This document shows positions 55,001 to 64,000 of a stretch of DNA of 64,000 nt, in pieces. The position numbers were made by a program, and so were the translations under genes. Numbering within the stretch: the first letter of the stretch is position 1; the number at the start of each line of letters is the position of its first letter. The notes beneath the pieces are model-generated. The model saw nothing but the letters and a program-made list of their open reading frames with translations. It was not told the DNA's origin and did not search any database. The stretch is from Hydractinia symbiolongicarpus (lineage: Eukaryota; Cnidaria; Hydrozoa; Anthoathecata; Hydractiniidae). The stretch lies in assembly GCF_029227915.1 (NCBI RefSeq), contig NC_079882.1:19907001-19971000 (forward strand), in the 5' to 3' direction.

Positions 55001-57893
55001 ATTTCTTCAAATATGTAGCATGAACACAAAAAAATCTTACTTGATCATATCCTCTAACGAGATCCAAAATACACCTTCGTCTGAGCCATGAGCGCGTAAC
55101 AAATTCCGTAGTGTGTCCGTCCAAAGAGGTGAATAATCAGACCATGCCCCTGTCCAAGAACCTCGTCCCCATGGATTACGAAGTCTTATAAGCCTGTAAA
55201 AAACATTTTTTAAACATACAGACTCCAACTAGTTAGTTATGGTCACAATGCTAAAATTTAACCCTCAGACTCCAAAGTAAGCCTATTGGCATCTTAGCAA
55301 GACTTAAATACTGACATGCTGTCTTTTAACCATTAAGATATTGAGGGGATACCAAAATAAAAGAGAATTAAAATCCATTTTTGACAGTGTTAAACTTCGT
55401 TCAGGTTACGATAGCAGACGGCCAGCAACCGGGTTCAATAAGGAAATATCGTAGGTGGAAAATCAAGGTAAATATTGTCGAAAAACTCTTTTCTTATTTA
55501 AATTTTTTAATAAAACTACAACAAACATTGTTGATCGCCAGTCCTGCCTACCTGTTAGTTTCCACTTGCTGAACATCTAGTACGGAATACGCGTGTTGTG
55601 CTTCCAATCCAACTTGTTTATACGAAGCCATTAAATGTGCATCTGAAATATCTCCACCGCATGATGCACCCATCAAATACCTTTGCATAAAAGTTACATG
55701 CTCATTATTTTTTGTTAAATTTTTTAATCAGATTGGACAAAGAGGTTGAATTATATTTTATTATACAGTGCAATATAGAGGTGATTTTTCGGGTCAGAAA
55801 TATTTTCTTTGGACTTGCATAGTGTAGACTTATAAAAATAGTTTTTATATCTCATACTTAAATACACATCAAATTTTGTAGCTCACCCTGCGTTGCGACA
55901 ACTCAGAAGTCTTGCCCAGACTAAATCCTTATCAACTGCATCTTCTGGGGCATCTCCAGGTTTATCTAAGAAAGTTTTTGATGACAAGAATAAATTTTTA
56001 TGAAACAAACTTTTTTGTTGACAATATAATTTTTTGATGATAGGATGCTTTGTCTACTTTTTAATTTTAAATACTTCTCAGTGACTGGTACAGCTAATTT
56101 TTAAACTATAAAAAATAGATAGTAATTAACCCTAATTTACTTAGACATGCATTACAACAAACAAGCAGAAAATTTGTGTCTTACTTCTGAGGACAATACT
56201 TTCACAAGGACTACCAGTGATCAGTTGCAAACCTTCGATACATCGGCCAGCGATTAATGCTTCATAACATCCAACTGATTTTGCAACAGCTTTCTCAATT
56301 AATGGAACCCAAAGTTGATTTCTATCAGCCTAGAAATAAATGAATAAACAGAATGATATGTCAGAAAGAAACTTTACCGAAAAAGTTAGAATTATATGAA
56401 TGAAAAAGAACTAACCTGCGAGTAGACAAGTTTTCCGTTGCGATCACAAGGTAATAAATCATCCACCAAAACAATAACCCATTTGCCATTTTTACAGATA
56501 CGAACTTGATATACACCTTCTTCGCATATCTACAGCAAAATAAAATGTGTTGTCTCGTTACCAAAAAAAATATAGTGCACTTGCTCATTGGACTATCAAT
56601 GATTAAGTAATTTAAATTATTGGATTAATCCTTACTTACTTCTCATTAACACTTACTTCTCTAGTTATCATAATTTTTTCAAGCAACTCAGGTTTTTCAC
56701 ATACCACTGCTAAAGCACTAAGGAACCTATAAATTGGATAGCATTGCAAAATTTTGGTAAAGCTTTAAGTACATACGTCAAGAACACACACATTACATGA
56801 TTTTTAAAATGATTAAAAATTGAAGAACTGGTAAATTTTACACTAACCAACAATTTCCAATAGTTCCCTGAATGATGTCAGATGGCCTTGGAGATCGAAA
56901 CACCTGCCATGCTGTTTTCTTTCCGCTCATTGTTGATATTTGTTTCGGACGTAACCATTTACTGACTTTAGAGAATGGTGCCCCAGTATAGGTAAGAGAT
57001 TTGTTGGCAGGTGGGAAAGAGTCATCGATGAAATTTATCTGTGTCTAAACAAATTAATTTCAACTATACACTCTTTTCACATGCATGTTTTTAGATATCA
57101 CTGAAGAACAACATTGTCAAAAATGCCAATCTTTTTTTTTCACTAATCTAGATAAGCTCTAAATGAATTGCATAAATCAAAACTAACTTATATATAAAAA
57201 TATCAACCAAAAACAATAAAAAGTACAAAAAGTTTTTACCTCCTTGCAAAAATTGACAATTTCCTTCCACTTTTCAAGAGCAATTTCTTCTTGGTTCAAT
57301 CTTAAATTTTCAGATAACTTGCTGGTCTGCTTTGAGTACATGTTTTTCCCAACATCATTTTTTACAAAATTATTTTTTTCTATTTCTAATATTCTATCAT
57401 TTTTAACTTGTGTTTCATAAAAATCTTCCTTTTTTTCGTTATTGTTACATGCTAAATCGAGTAGATTACAGTCTTTAGATACAAAAAGGTTTGGCACATG
57501 GCTAGAAGCAATCGGGTCAATGAAAAACTTAGATGCTTTTGAACGTGCATCTTGAAAGAATGTAACAAGTACATTATTCTGAAATTTTGGCAAGAGATTT
57601 TCTTCTGGAGTGTATTGTATATTTTCTTTCTCTCCAACCACAAGTCTGTTGTTATAGCACACAATACACTTCACTTCACTTGAAGCGTTTGTTAAAGTGC
57701 AGTGAGAACAAGTCCATTCATCACCTAAAAAAATTTCTGGAGTTAATAATATGAAAACCTCAAACCAAAAAAAAAAAAGATTCTAACTTTTACTAAATTC
57801 GAATTTTCAGTTCATGTATTATTCAAAATAATGAAAGCATAAGGTCATACCTGGATTTGTATTCACATCCTTTGAGCTTTCTGCTTCCGCCAT
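52046..57893 (-). CDS. CAPN15: Calpain-15 / small optic lobes-type cysteine protease
   Basis: Fourteen exons on the minus strand: 57893-57851, 57724-57240, 57044-56848, 56726-56657, 56529-56416, 56329-56185, 55965-55887, 55680-55552, 55193-55041, 54318-54160, 54068-53899, 53407-53235, 52630-52452, 52214-52046. All junctions are GT-AG and in phase; 754 residues end at TAG. Residues 18-37 are a RanBP2-type zinc finger (Cys 20, 23, 34, 37). The CysPc protease core has Cys 241 in QGTIGNCW, His 407 in QHAYSVLDV and Asn 427 in LRNPWG, so the triad is complete. The C-terminal SOL-homology region (CAAFNHW-like [21 protein letters not shown]) matches calpain-15 to its end. Human CAPN15 is over 1000 residues with several zinc fingers; here I see one. 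There are no EF hands, as expected for this class. Confidence 0.93.
52330..52386 (+). mobile_element. Helitron-like 3' end in the last calpain intron
   Basis: Hairpin cctgtgg-ttttctt-cacagg, then ctaacaa and CTAG at 52383-52386 followed by T. This is the same 3' architecture as 11247 and 11389, with compensating changes in both hairpin arms relative to cccgtgga/tccacggg. Confidence 0.6.
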
Positions 57894-58079
57894 AACTCAT
57901 TTAAAGTAACTGACCATGACAATGTTGTTATGCTAAAAATATCAAACAGAATGGTAAAAATAAGAGACAAGGGATCTTGTAAAATTAAAAAAAATCATAA
58001 TAAATGTATTAATATATCAATTATTTGATATACATGCACAGTTTTTCCAGAGATGTCACGTTCCAAATTGATGGAGGCA

Positions 58080-58215
58080 AAATCTTAATTCTATTCTATT
58101 TTTGAACACTAAGCAGAAAGGAACAATTCACACTTTTATAGTCTCTGGCATGGCTTGGACAGGGATTGGACCCACCAGCTTGTGCACTAAGGTGAACGCT
58201 CCACCACAAGGCCAT
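58080..58215 (-). mobile_element. SINE-like element, minus strand copy
   Basis: On the minus strand, ccttgtggtggagcgttcac (A-box-like), ggtccaatcc (close to the pol III B box GGTTCGANTCC), ccatgccagagactataaaa, and cctttctgcttagtgttc parallel the element at 12903-13205. Confidence 0.65.
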
Positions 58216-58219
58216 CAGT

Positions 58220-58345
58220 GCCATCAGTCGATTATACTTTGAGAATAGGATTGATATCTAAAACAGTTGAGCAATTGCAGTGTTTGCACTACTTTTGTAG
58301 CTCAATTAGGAGCTTAAAATGTACTACTGGTTTTGGTTATACTTT
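58220..58345 (+). mobile_element. SINE-like body fragment, opposite orientation
   Basis: gagaataggattgatatct and tttgtagctcaattaggagc match the body of the 12903 element on the plus strand. With the minus copy at 58080-58215 it forms a head-to-head pair. Confidence 0.6.
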
Positions 58346-59364
58346 GATTGTGGGTATCACTTACTCGCAATGAAGGTGAGTTCATACATTTGTTAATGTG
58401 CCATGGCTATAAATAACTCTACAGACGAACAGATGACAATATATTTTATGATAAATATTTTTGAGCAAGAGATTTCTAATTCAAGTTCACATCAAAAACT
58501 TTATGCAAAGACAAGTTTTTTTCTGTACACGAGATGGTTCAAGTAAGATCTCCAAAATGGAGGCTACCCTCCACCCTTGTGCATTTGAATGGAGGTGTGT
58601 AATAAATAGACCACTCTAAAGATCAAGTACAAGAAATTGTACACACTTCACAACTGTAAAGACAACCCGTTTATGAACAATTACTTTTGTTATGATGAAT
58701 TTGCTACTTTTTTATTGCTATTTTCTGAAGAAAGAAACAATATTCTTTTTGGCACTAAAAGGAGCTAAGGACTGTGAAATATATTAAATATCAGTAAATC
58801 AAAAGTTTGATTTGACATGAAAACAAAGACAATATGACATGCAATATTTGATAAAAAGTTATGTAACTTCCTTTGAAAAGGTAATTAATACCTCAAGGTA
58901 ATTGCTTAAACAGGCGTTATATGCATTAATCTTGTATGTTTCTATACAAAATTTAGAATATAGCTAGCTGGCAATTAAAAAAAATTTAAGATTTATTTTA
59001 TTAAAAGGCCTGATTTAATAGCATGGTAAATGCTTATGTCAAATAAATTATGGAGATCAATTACAATGTCATTTTCAATTATATATAATTGGATGTTAAA
59101 TGGGATATTTAAGATGTCTTTAGATGTTGTTTTTGCTCATGTCTTTTTTTGCCGCTATTAGCTTGACTTTCATGTGAGTCACTAAAGTTAAAAATTAACA
59201 GCTCGTTTTTTAGCCTCTATCCTTTAATTTATCAAAAGTAAGCCTGTGTCACAACTTATGAAGCAGATGTGGATACCAGCTAAATTAAGCATGACTGAAA
59301 TGACTGAAGAATGTATATATGTTTTTCTTTCTAAGAAAACAAGCAGACTGGTAAAAGTCTCCTA

Positions 59365-59910
59365 GTTTTGGCAGGGTCTATAAGATGCATATTTAATCAA
59401 AAACATGATTTTGACACAACAAAGAGACTTATCATATGCAATGAGGCCTGTGTAAGAAGTGTTATGTTGTACAGTAGTGAGACATGGGCAGTAAAGCAGG
59501 AAGATTTTGACCGTTTAGAAAGGAATGATATGAGAATGGTTAGGTGGCTATGTAACGCCAGTCTGAGAGACAGAAAGAGTTCAGAAGAGCTAAGAAGCAG
59601 GCTAAGTATCCGTAGAATTAAAGATGTTATCCAGTTAAGAAGATTGACTTGGCTGGGGCACTTGTAAAGAATGGAGGGGGATAATTGGGTAAGAGAGTGT
59701 AGAGACTTGATAGTTCCTGGGGCAAATCCCAGAGGCAGACCAAGAAAGACTTGGCAGAAGGTTATAAGGACAGACTTGATACAAAGGAAGTTGAGGTTAG
59801 ATCTAACACAGTCTAGATCAGATTGGAAGAGGGTTATTAATATACCCCATCCAACCCGAAAACAGACGTTAAGTCAAGAATGATGATGATGATAATGATG
59901 ATGATGATGC
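59365..59910 (+). mobile_element. 5'-truncated non-LTR retrotransposon, C-terminal end of the reverse-transcriptase ORF
   Basis: Plus-strand frame 59368-59667, one TAA, then the same frame continues 59671-59883. Hallmarks of the LINE ORF2 C-terminus are present: VRSVMLYSSETWAVKQED, RLERNDMRMVRWLCNASL, RLTWLGHL, a TAA, then NPRGRPRKTW. Everything upstream, including the catalytic RT palm, is missing. The copy ends in an ATG/ATGATG microsatellite (59880-59910), a common LINE tail. The clade cannot be fixed from this piece. Confidence 0.85.
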
Positions 59911-61849
59911 AAGAAAGGATTAAAACAGCCTTTTTCATTTAAAATAATGCCTGTTCATTGAAATCGTTGAATTGAATTAATAGCAGGCATGTGTGAAAAA
60001 AGTTTCTTTCTTACAATCTTTACAATGAGTAAGAGTTTCTTAAAAGTTTCTTTCTGTTTTGGAAGATAAGTGGTAAGTTTCGTATAAGGTGGTTACTTAT
60101 ATAAAAAATGGCAATGTTAAAAAGTAATGCAAGGTGCAGAAGTAAAAGCAACATATACAATTTTTTTACTAGAACGTTGAAGCTGAAATTCTGCCAAAAC
60201 ATAATAAAAATATATTATAAGAATAAAATAATGTGAGTCTAGGATTAATAAGAAACAATTATTTCTGAAAGGTTTTTCATTCTTTTTGCTATATAGAGTA
60301 CCGTATTTTTACAATAAGGTAACATATTTTTTTCTTCTTTCCAAGAATGTTCACCATCATTTGTAAATCTGACTTTATATTTGAAAATAAAAACATTTGA
60401 GGCCTACAACGAAAGGATACTCAAAAATGCGCTAGGGTTATTGTAAGTAGGTTCGAGAGAAAGTTTTTATCTAAGAAGCTGGTTGTGACTATCCAACAGA
60501 ATAACAAAACCAAGGTAATAGCCAAATTAAAAGATATAAATTGCCTAAATAGCCTATAATAGCTTCTTTATAGACTTGTAACGTAAGGCCACCATAAAAA
60601 AGATGTAATGTTTGCAAAAATGGCTCGAGTTCGGCTGGATTTTTCTGGATTTCCTGATCGGCAAAAGTATCTATTTGTTTTCAGGACCATAAAACAACTT
60701 AATGCCAATTATATAATTGTGTTCCTAGTGTTTTTTATTGCTGAAGGATATGCATCATGGTCCTTTGCCAAGAAATAGCTCAGGGGACAGGTTTGGGAAC
60801 TACTGAAAATTGATTGGAAAAGACAAAACAAAAAGAAGCGGTGAGAAATATAGAATATCACAATGGCATTAAGAAATGGTACCAAAATTAAGACCAGGGT
60901 ACCAACAGTGAGCTCAGGTGACTTCTTGAATAAAATTCACTCATTTCACAAGATAACTCCCACAAAAAAGGCAAACTTAGGAATAATATAGAATTGTGGA
61001 CTTTCAAATTGTATCAAATGAAGCCTTTTTGAAAACTCTACATCGACAAACTTTCTTAACAAAGTTTGTTTGCGATACCATCACAGTATACTTGCAATTA
61101 TGATTTCCGTCAAAGTTAGTGCAGAAATTGGGAAACAAGGCTTGATCTTCTGCTATTATTAAACAGTCAGTGAACACTGTTATCACTAGGAAAGGCATAT
61201 TTAGTCCAGGCAATTCTTGTTTTGATGTTGCCTGGCTTATGGCCATCATATTATACAGGTATTTTTGGAGAGTCTGCACCCTCATGGCCTAATTTGCTCA
61301 TCCCCAACTTCGAAACATTATCACTCTATTTCTATAATAGGTAGGTTGTCTGAGCTTTAGACCAAAGCAAAATAAGGTCAAATTTAGTTTCTGGGTAGTC
61401 TCTAAATATTGCACATTCTCAGCAGAAGTTTAAATATGCAACCCCTTACAATGATATGCAGCCAATATTGTACAATGTTTTACACCTAATGCACAATTTA
61501 TTTAGGTTTGTGCTGACTTTTACATTAATTAACCATTGTTCTTGGAGTGTGGCGTTTGAAGAAGTGTGAGTAAAGTATATAATAGAACATACAAGTTTGT
61601 TCAGCTAGCTTAAAGTAAAATCTCGGGGAAGCAAACTAGCCTTTTTCTTCTCATTGGGCGTTTCATAAACTATCTTACAATAAATAAACGTTATCACCTG
61701 TTTTCTAGTTAACTGAAAACTTTTATTATCTGTTCTGTTGCATCGTTTCTCGACTTTTTTCGCAGGCCAGCATTTTGATGAAAATCTAAATATTTATGCT
61801 GATCTCAGCTGATGGTTTGTTTACAAAACTCTCCACCATAGATGTACGC
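59911..61849. other. Intergenic, nothing recognised
   Basis: AT-rich, no supported gene. The minus-strand frames at 60020-60202 and 61004-61285 lack similarity to known families. Confidence 0.5.
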
Positions 61850-61938
61850 TCTCCACTACCCAGGGCACCTTTCTCTTTTTTATAACGGGACGGCGAGTGT
61901 TACTAACAAAAAGAAAAAAAGCTCTGGGATCGAGGTTG
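61850..61938. mobile_element. MITE of the caacctcgatccc family
   Basis: The right end gctctgggatcgaggttg matches those at 11029 and 38708. The interior tctcttttttataacgggac is the inverted form of the interior of the 10946 element (gtcccgttataaaaaagaga). The left end is weak (cccagggcac). Confidence 0.6.
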
Positions 61939-61974
61939 AGTTATGGATTCTGCGATTCCAACTTGAGCCTGATT

Positions 61975-62100
61975 ATATGAGGCGAGTTGGCTCGGTGTTG
62001 GCCCGGTTGGCGGGTCAACCCGGTTGAAAAAATTTCATATTATATGGGAAAAGTCAACCCGGGTCAAGACCTACACTGCTGCCGGGTTGAAAAAAAAATG
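61975..62100. repeat. GC-rich block of ggttgaaaa / gtcaaccc repeats upstream of the transposase
   Basis: Contains gcgggtcaacccggttgaaa, tcaacccgggtcaagacc and gctgccgggttgaaaaaaa. Direct and inverted copies of cccggttgaaaa are packed within about 100 bp just before the Harbinger ORF. It may be the subterminal region of that transposon. Confidence 0.5.
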
Positions 62101-62117
62101 CGCGTAATTTTTTAAAA

Positions 62118-63440
62118 ATGGCGGATGCAAGATGTAAACAAACAAGCGAAATTAAGTCAAAATTATCATTAAGTATTTTGGTCGCCAATAGTTTGTTATT
62201 CCAAATCCAAGGTGTTCTGTATTTGTCATTGCTTCGAAGAAATCGCCTAATACAGAACATATTGACATATTTTTTAACAAAACGAAGGAAACTCTTAAAA
62301 CGTTTGAAACACCAACAGGGAAATCCACGTAAACGAAGATCTGTATGGTTTAGGCCAGGGAGAACCGACCAGTGGTGGATCAATACATACCAGCTTTATA
62401 ACAACCCATTTGATTGGAAAAAAAATTTTCGTATGAGTAAGGAAGATTTTAATAAACTTTGCGATGAATTAAGACCCTTTCTCACACCTGAATCCAATAC
62501 ACCTAACCACCGAGCTTTATCATTAGAAAAGAAAGTTGCTGTCGTTTTATATTTTCTAAAGGACACCGGTTCTATCTGGATGACAGCAAACTCTTTTGGG
62601 ATACACCAGTGTACTGTTTCTAAAGTGGTTAAAGAGGTGTGTGCAGCTATAACTATGCACCTGACACCGAAATTAATCAAACTACCTGAAACTTCTGAAG
62701 AGATGTACAAAAAAGCATCAGAGTTTGAATTAAAATATGGAATGGTGCAGGCATTTGGCTGTATTGATGGAACACACATTCCAATTAAGACACCAGGAGA
62801 ATGCAGTCAAGATTATTTTAATTATAAGCAGTTTTTTTCACTTAATGTCCAAGCTGTTTGTGACTTCAGAGGTATGTTCATGGATGTTGATTGCAGATGG
62901 CCAGGGTCTTGCCATGATGCTAAAGTATTTGCCAATTCAATGATCAGCAAAAACATGAAGGAAAATCTCTTGCCAATAACTCACAGTTCCCTTTTACCTG
63001 GTTATGAAAGAATTCCAAATTTTTTAATTGGTGACCCTGCATATCCCTTGTTACCACATTGCATGAAAGAATATGAATCGTGCAAGACAAACAGTCAAGT
63101 TATTTTCAATGTAATGCTGAGATGTGCACGTAATCCTATAGAGAGTGCTTTTGGAAGACTGAAAGGACGATGGGGAATTTTAACAAAAAAAATAGACCTT
63201 GATTTGAATATTGTACCACTGATTGTTATGACATGTTTCACTTTACATAATTTCTGTGAAATAAATACAACAGTTATAGATGAAGAGCTAGTCACAGCTA
63301 ACATTGAAAAACATAAGAATGATGAAAGCTTAAACAAAAACATTCCAGACCCAATATACTCAGGCAATACTTCTGAAGGACACGAGATAAGATCATTATT
63401 GACTGAATATATCAATCAAAACCTGCCGGACTCATACTAA
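62118..63440 (+). CDS. PIF/Harbinger-type transposase (HARBI1-like), intact ORF
   Basis: Single-exon ORF of 440 residues from ATG 62118. N-terminal 100 residues are basic (KRRKLLKRLKHQQ, PRKRRSVWF). A helix-turn-helix-like part lies around 152-175 (IWMTANSFGIHQCTVSKVV). The DDE_Tnp_4 nuclease core follows: D217 in GCIDGTHIPIK, the WPGSCHDAKVF block at 261-271, D306 in LIGDPAYPL, and E342 in ARNPIESAFGRLKGR. All three acidic residues are present and there is no stop or frameshift, so the protein could be active. Autonomous Harbingers also encode a Myb/SANT protein; none is visible upstream, and it may lie right of the window. A domesticated HARBI1-like gene is the alternative. The surrounding MITEs do not share obvious ends with it. 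Confidence 0.9.
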   Translation: MADARCKQTSEIKSKLSLSILVANSLLFQIQGVLYLSLLRRNRLIQNILTYFLTKRRKLLKRLKHQQGNPRKRRSVWFRPGRTDQWWINTYQLYNNPFDWKKNFRMSKEDFNKLCDELRPFLTPESNTPNHRALSLEKKVAVVLYFLKDTGSIWMTANSFGIHQCTVSKVVKEVCAAITMHLTPKLIKLPETSEEMYKKASEFELKYGMVQAFGCIDGTHIPIKTPGECSQDYFNYKQFFSLNVQAVCDFRGMFMDVDCRWPGSCHDAKVFANSMISKNMKENLLPITHSSLLPGYERIPNFLIGDPAYPLLPHCMKEYESCKTNSQVIFNVMLRCARNPIESAFGRLKGRWGILTKKIDLDLNIVPLIVMTCFTLHNFCEINTTVIDEELVTANIEKHKNDESLNKNIPDPIYSGNTSEGHEIRSLLTEYINQNLPDSY

Positions 63441-64000
63441 GTGATAGTGACTTGTTGCTGAACTATATAATTGATATATATATATTAGGAAATTTTTGTT
63501 ATTTAAAGTTTGTGTTTATGCATGTTTTATGTTTTTAAAAAGTTGCAATTTCAAATAAACACTAAAACTGAAGTTTCCTGGGGTTGTATAGAAAAAGAAA
63601 CTCGAAAAGGAAATTCCAGTGTGCAGTAATATCTTACAAGTCAAAGAAAACTCTATTCGTAAAACAAAACACATTTAACAAAATTTGGGACTTTAACTAT
63701 ATACGTATATAATATATATTAGTAGTTCACTACTTTACCTTAACTAATGTGGTGCTTTAATGATGTAAAAACAAAACAAAAACTTTATGTTAATAAATAT
63801 ACATGGCAAAACATTAAATGGTTAAGTTTGTAATGTCTAGGAATTTAAAAAATCTAAGTATGTGGAACTGGATTGTGTGCTTTGGCTATTTGCCTTATTG
63901 GGGGCATTGTTATTACTATTAGATTGACTTGGAAAAGTAAGGTGTGGGTAAACCATATTATGTGAAGTTTGTCTCCTTGGAGAGTTTGATAAAGCCTCAA
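63441..64000. other. Downstream of the transposase, nothing recognised
   Basis: AT-rich. I found no inverted copy of the GC-rich block at 61975-62100, so the right end of the element is probably outside the window. Confidence 0.5.

Larger units (their letters stand above)
57894..59364. other. Intergenic upstream of calpain
   Basis: Apart from two SINE pieces (58080-58345) nothing is recognised. The calpain promoter and leader should lie at the left end. Confidence 0.5.

Noticed and set aside
62054-63415. Minus-strand frames up to 127 residues opposite the Harbinger transposase
   Set aside because: Antisense shadows of a well-supported coding sequence.

Overview
The window is nuclear DNA from a small-intron, AT-rich animal genome. 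Genes have GT-AG introns of roughly 60 to 2000 bp, metazoan-type proteins (an ornithine carrier of the SLC25A15 type, ABCE1, a calpain-15/SOL-type protease), and a dense mix of eukaryotic transposon relics (Helitron-like, hAT, PIF/Harbinger, pogo/Tigger, TTAA- and TA-flanked MITEs, a SINE-like family, a non-LTR LINE tail). An early-branching invertebrate such as a cnidarian is my best guess, but the sequence alone does not prove the taxon. All gene models below were built by hand by joining exons whose splice phases agree.

Layout. 1-0.5 kb: last exon of a gene cut by the left edge, possibly DUF229/sulfatase-like. 2.5-10 kb: two tandem five-exon mitochondrial ornithine-carrier genes with identical exon structure; the second has lost the AG of the exon 4 acceptor. 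10-17.6 kb: repeats, MITEs, two abutting Helitron-like elements, a SINE, a pogo-type relic, a small two-exon basic-protein gene of unknown function (15.2-15.8 kb) and an 0.8 kb TAAA/CAAA-rich satellite. 17.6-19.4 kb: decayed hAT-type (DUF4371) transposase on the minus strand. 19.5-28.4 kb: a local duplication of a secreted PI-PLC X-domain gene: two intact single-exon copies on the minus strand and one broken copy on the plus strand. The second and third copies form the arms of a large inverted repeat around a spacer of about 1.1 kb. A fourth, tiny relic lies near 10.4 kb. 31.4-35.7 kb: a five-exon gene for a lysine/arginine-rich coiled-coil protein of unknown function. 36-42 kb: repeats and a TA-flanked MITE. 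42.0-50.6 kb (minus): ABCE1 in 14 recognised exons, missing only the short last exon. 52.0-57.9 kb (minus): complete 14-exon calpain-15/SOL-like protease with a single RanBP2-type zinc finger. 58-64 kb: SINE copies, a truncated LINE, a MITE and an intact PIF/Harbinger transposase ORF.

The genes do not form a pathway. ABCE1 (ribosome recycling), calpain-15 and the ornithine carrier are housekeeping or conserved genes. The lineage-specific interest is in the PLC duplication/palindrome, the carrier pair with patchy identity, and the unusually legible set of transposon termini. I found no prokaryote-type system.
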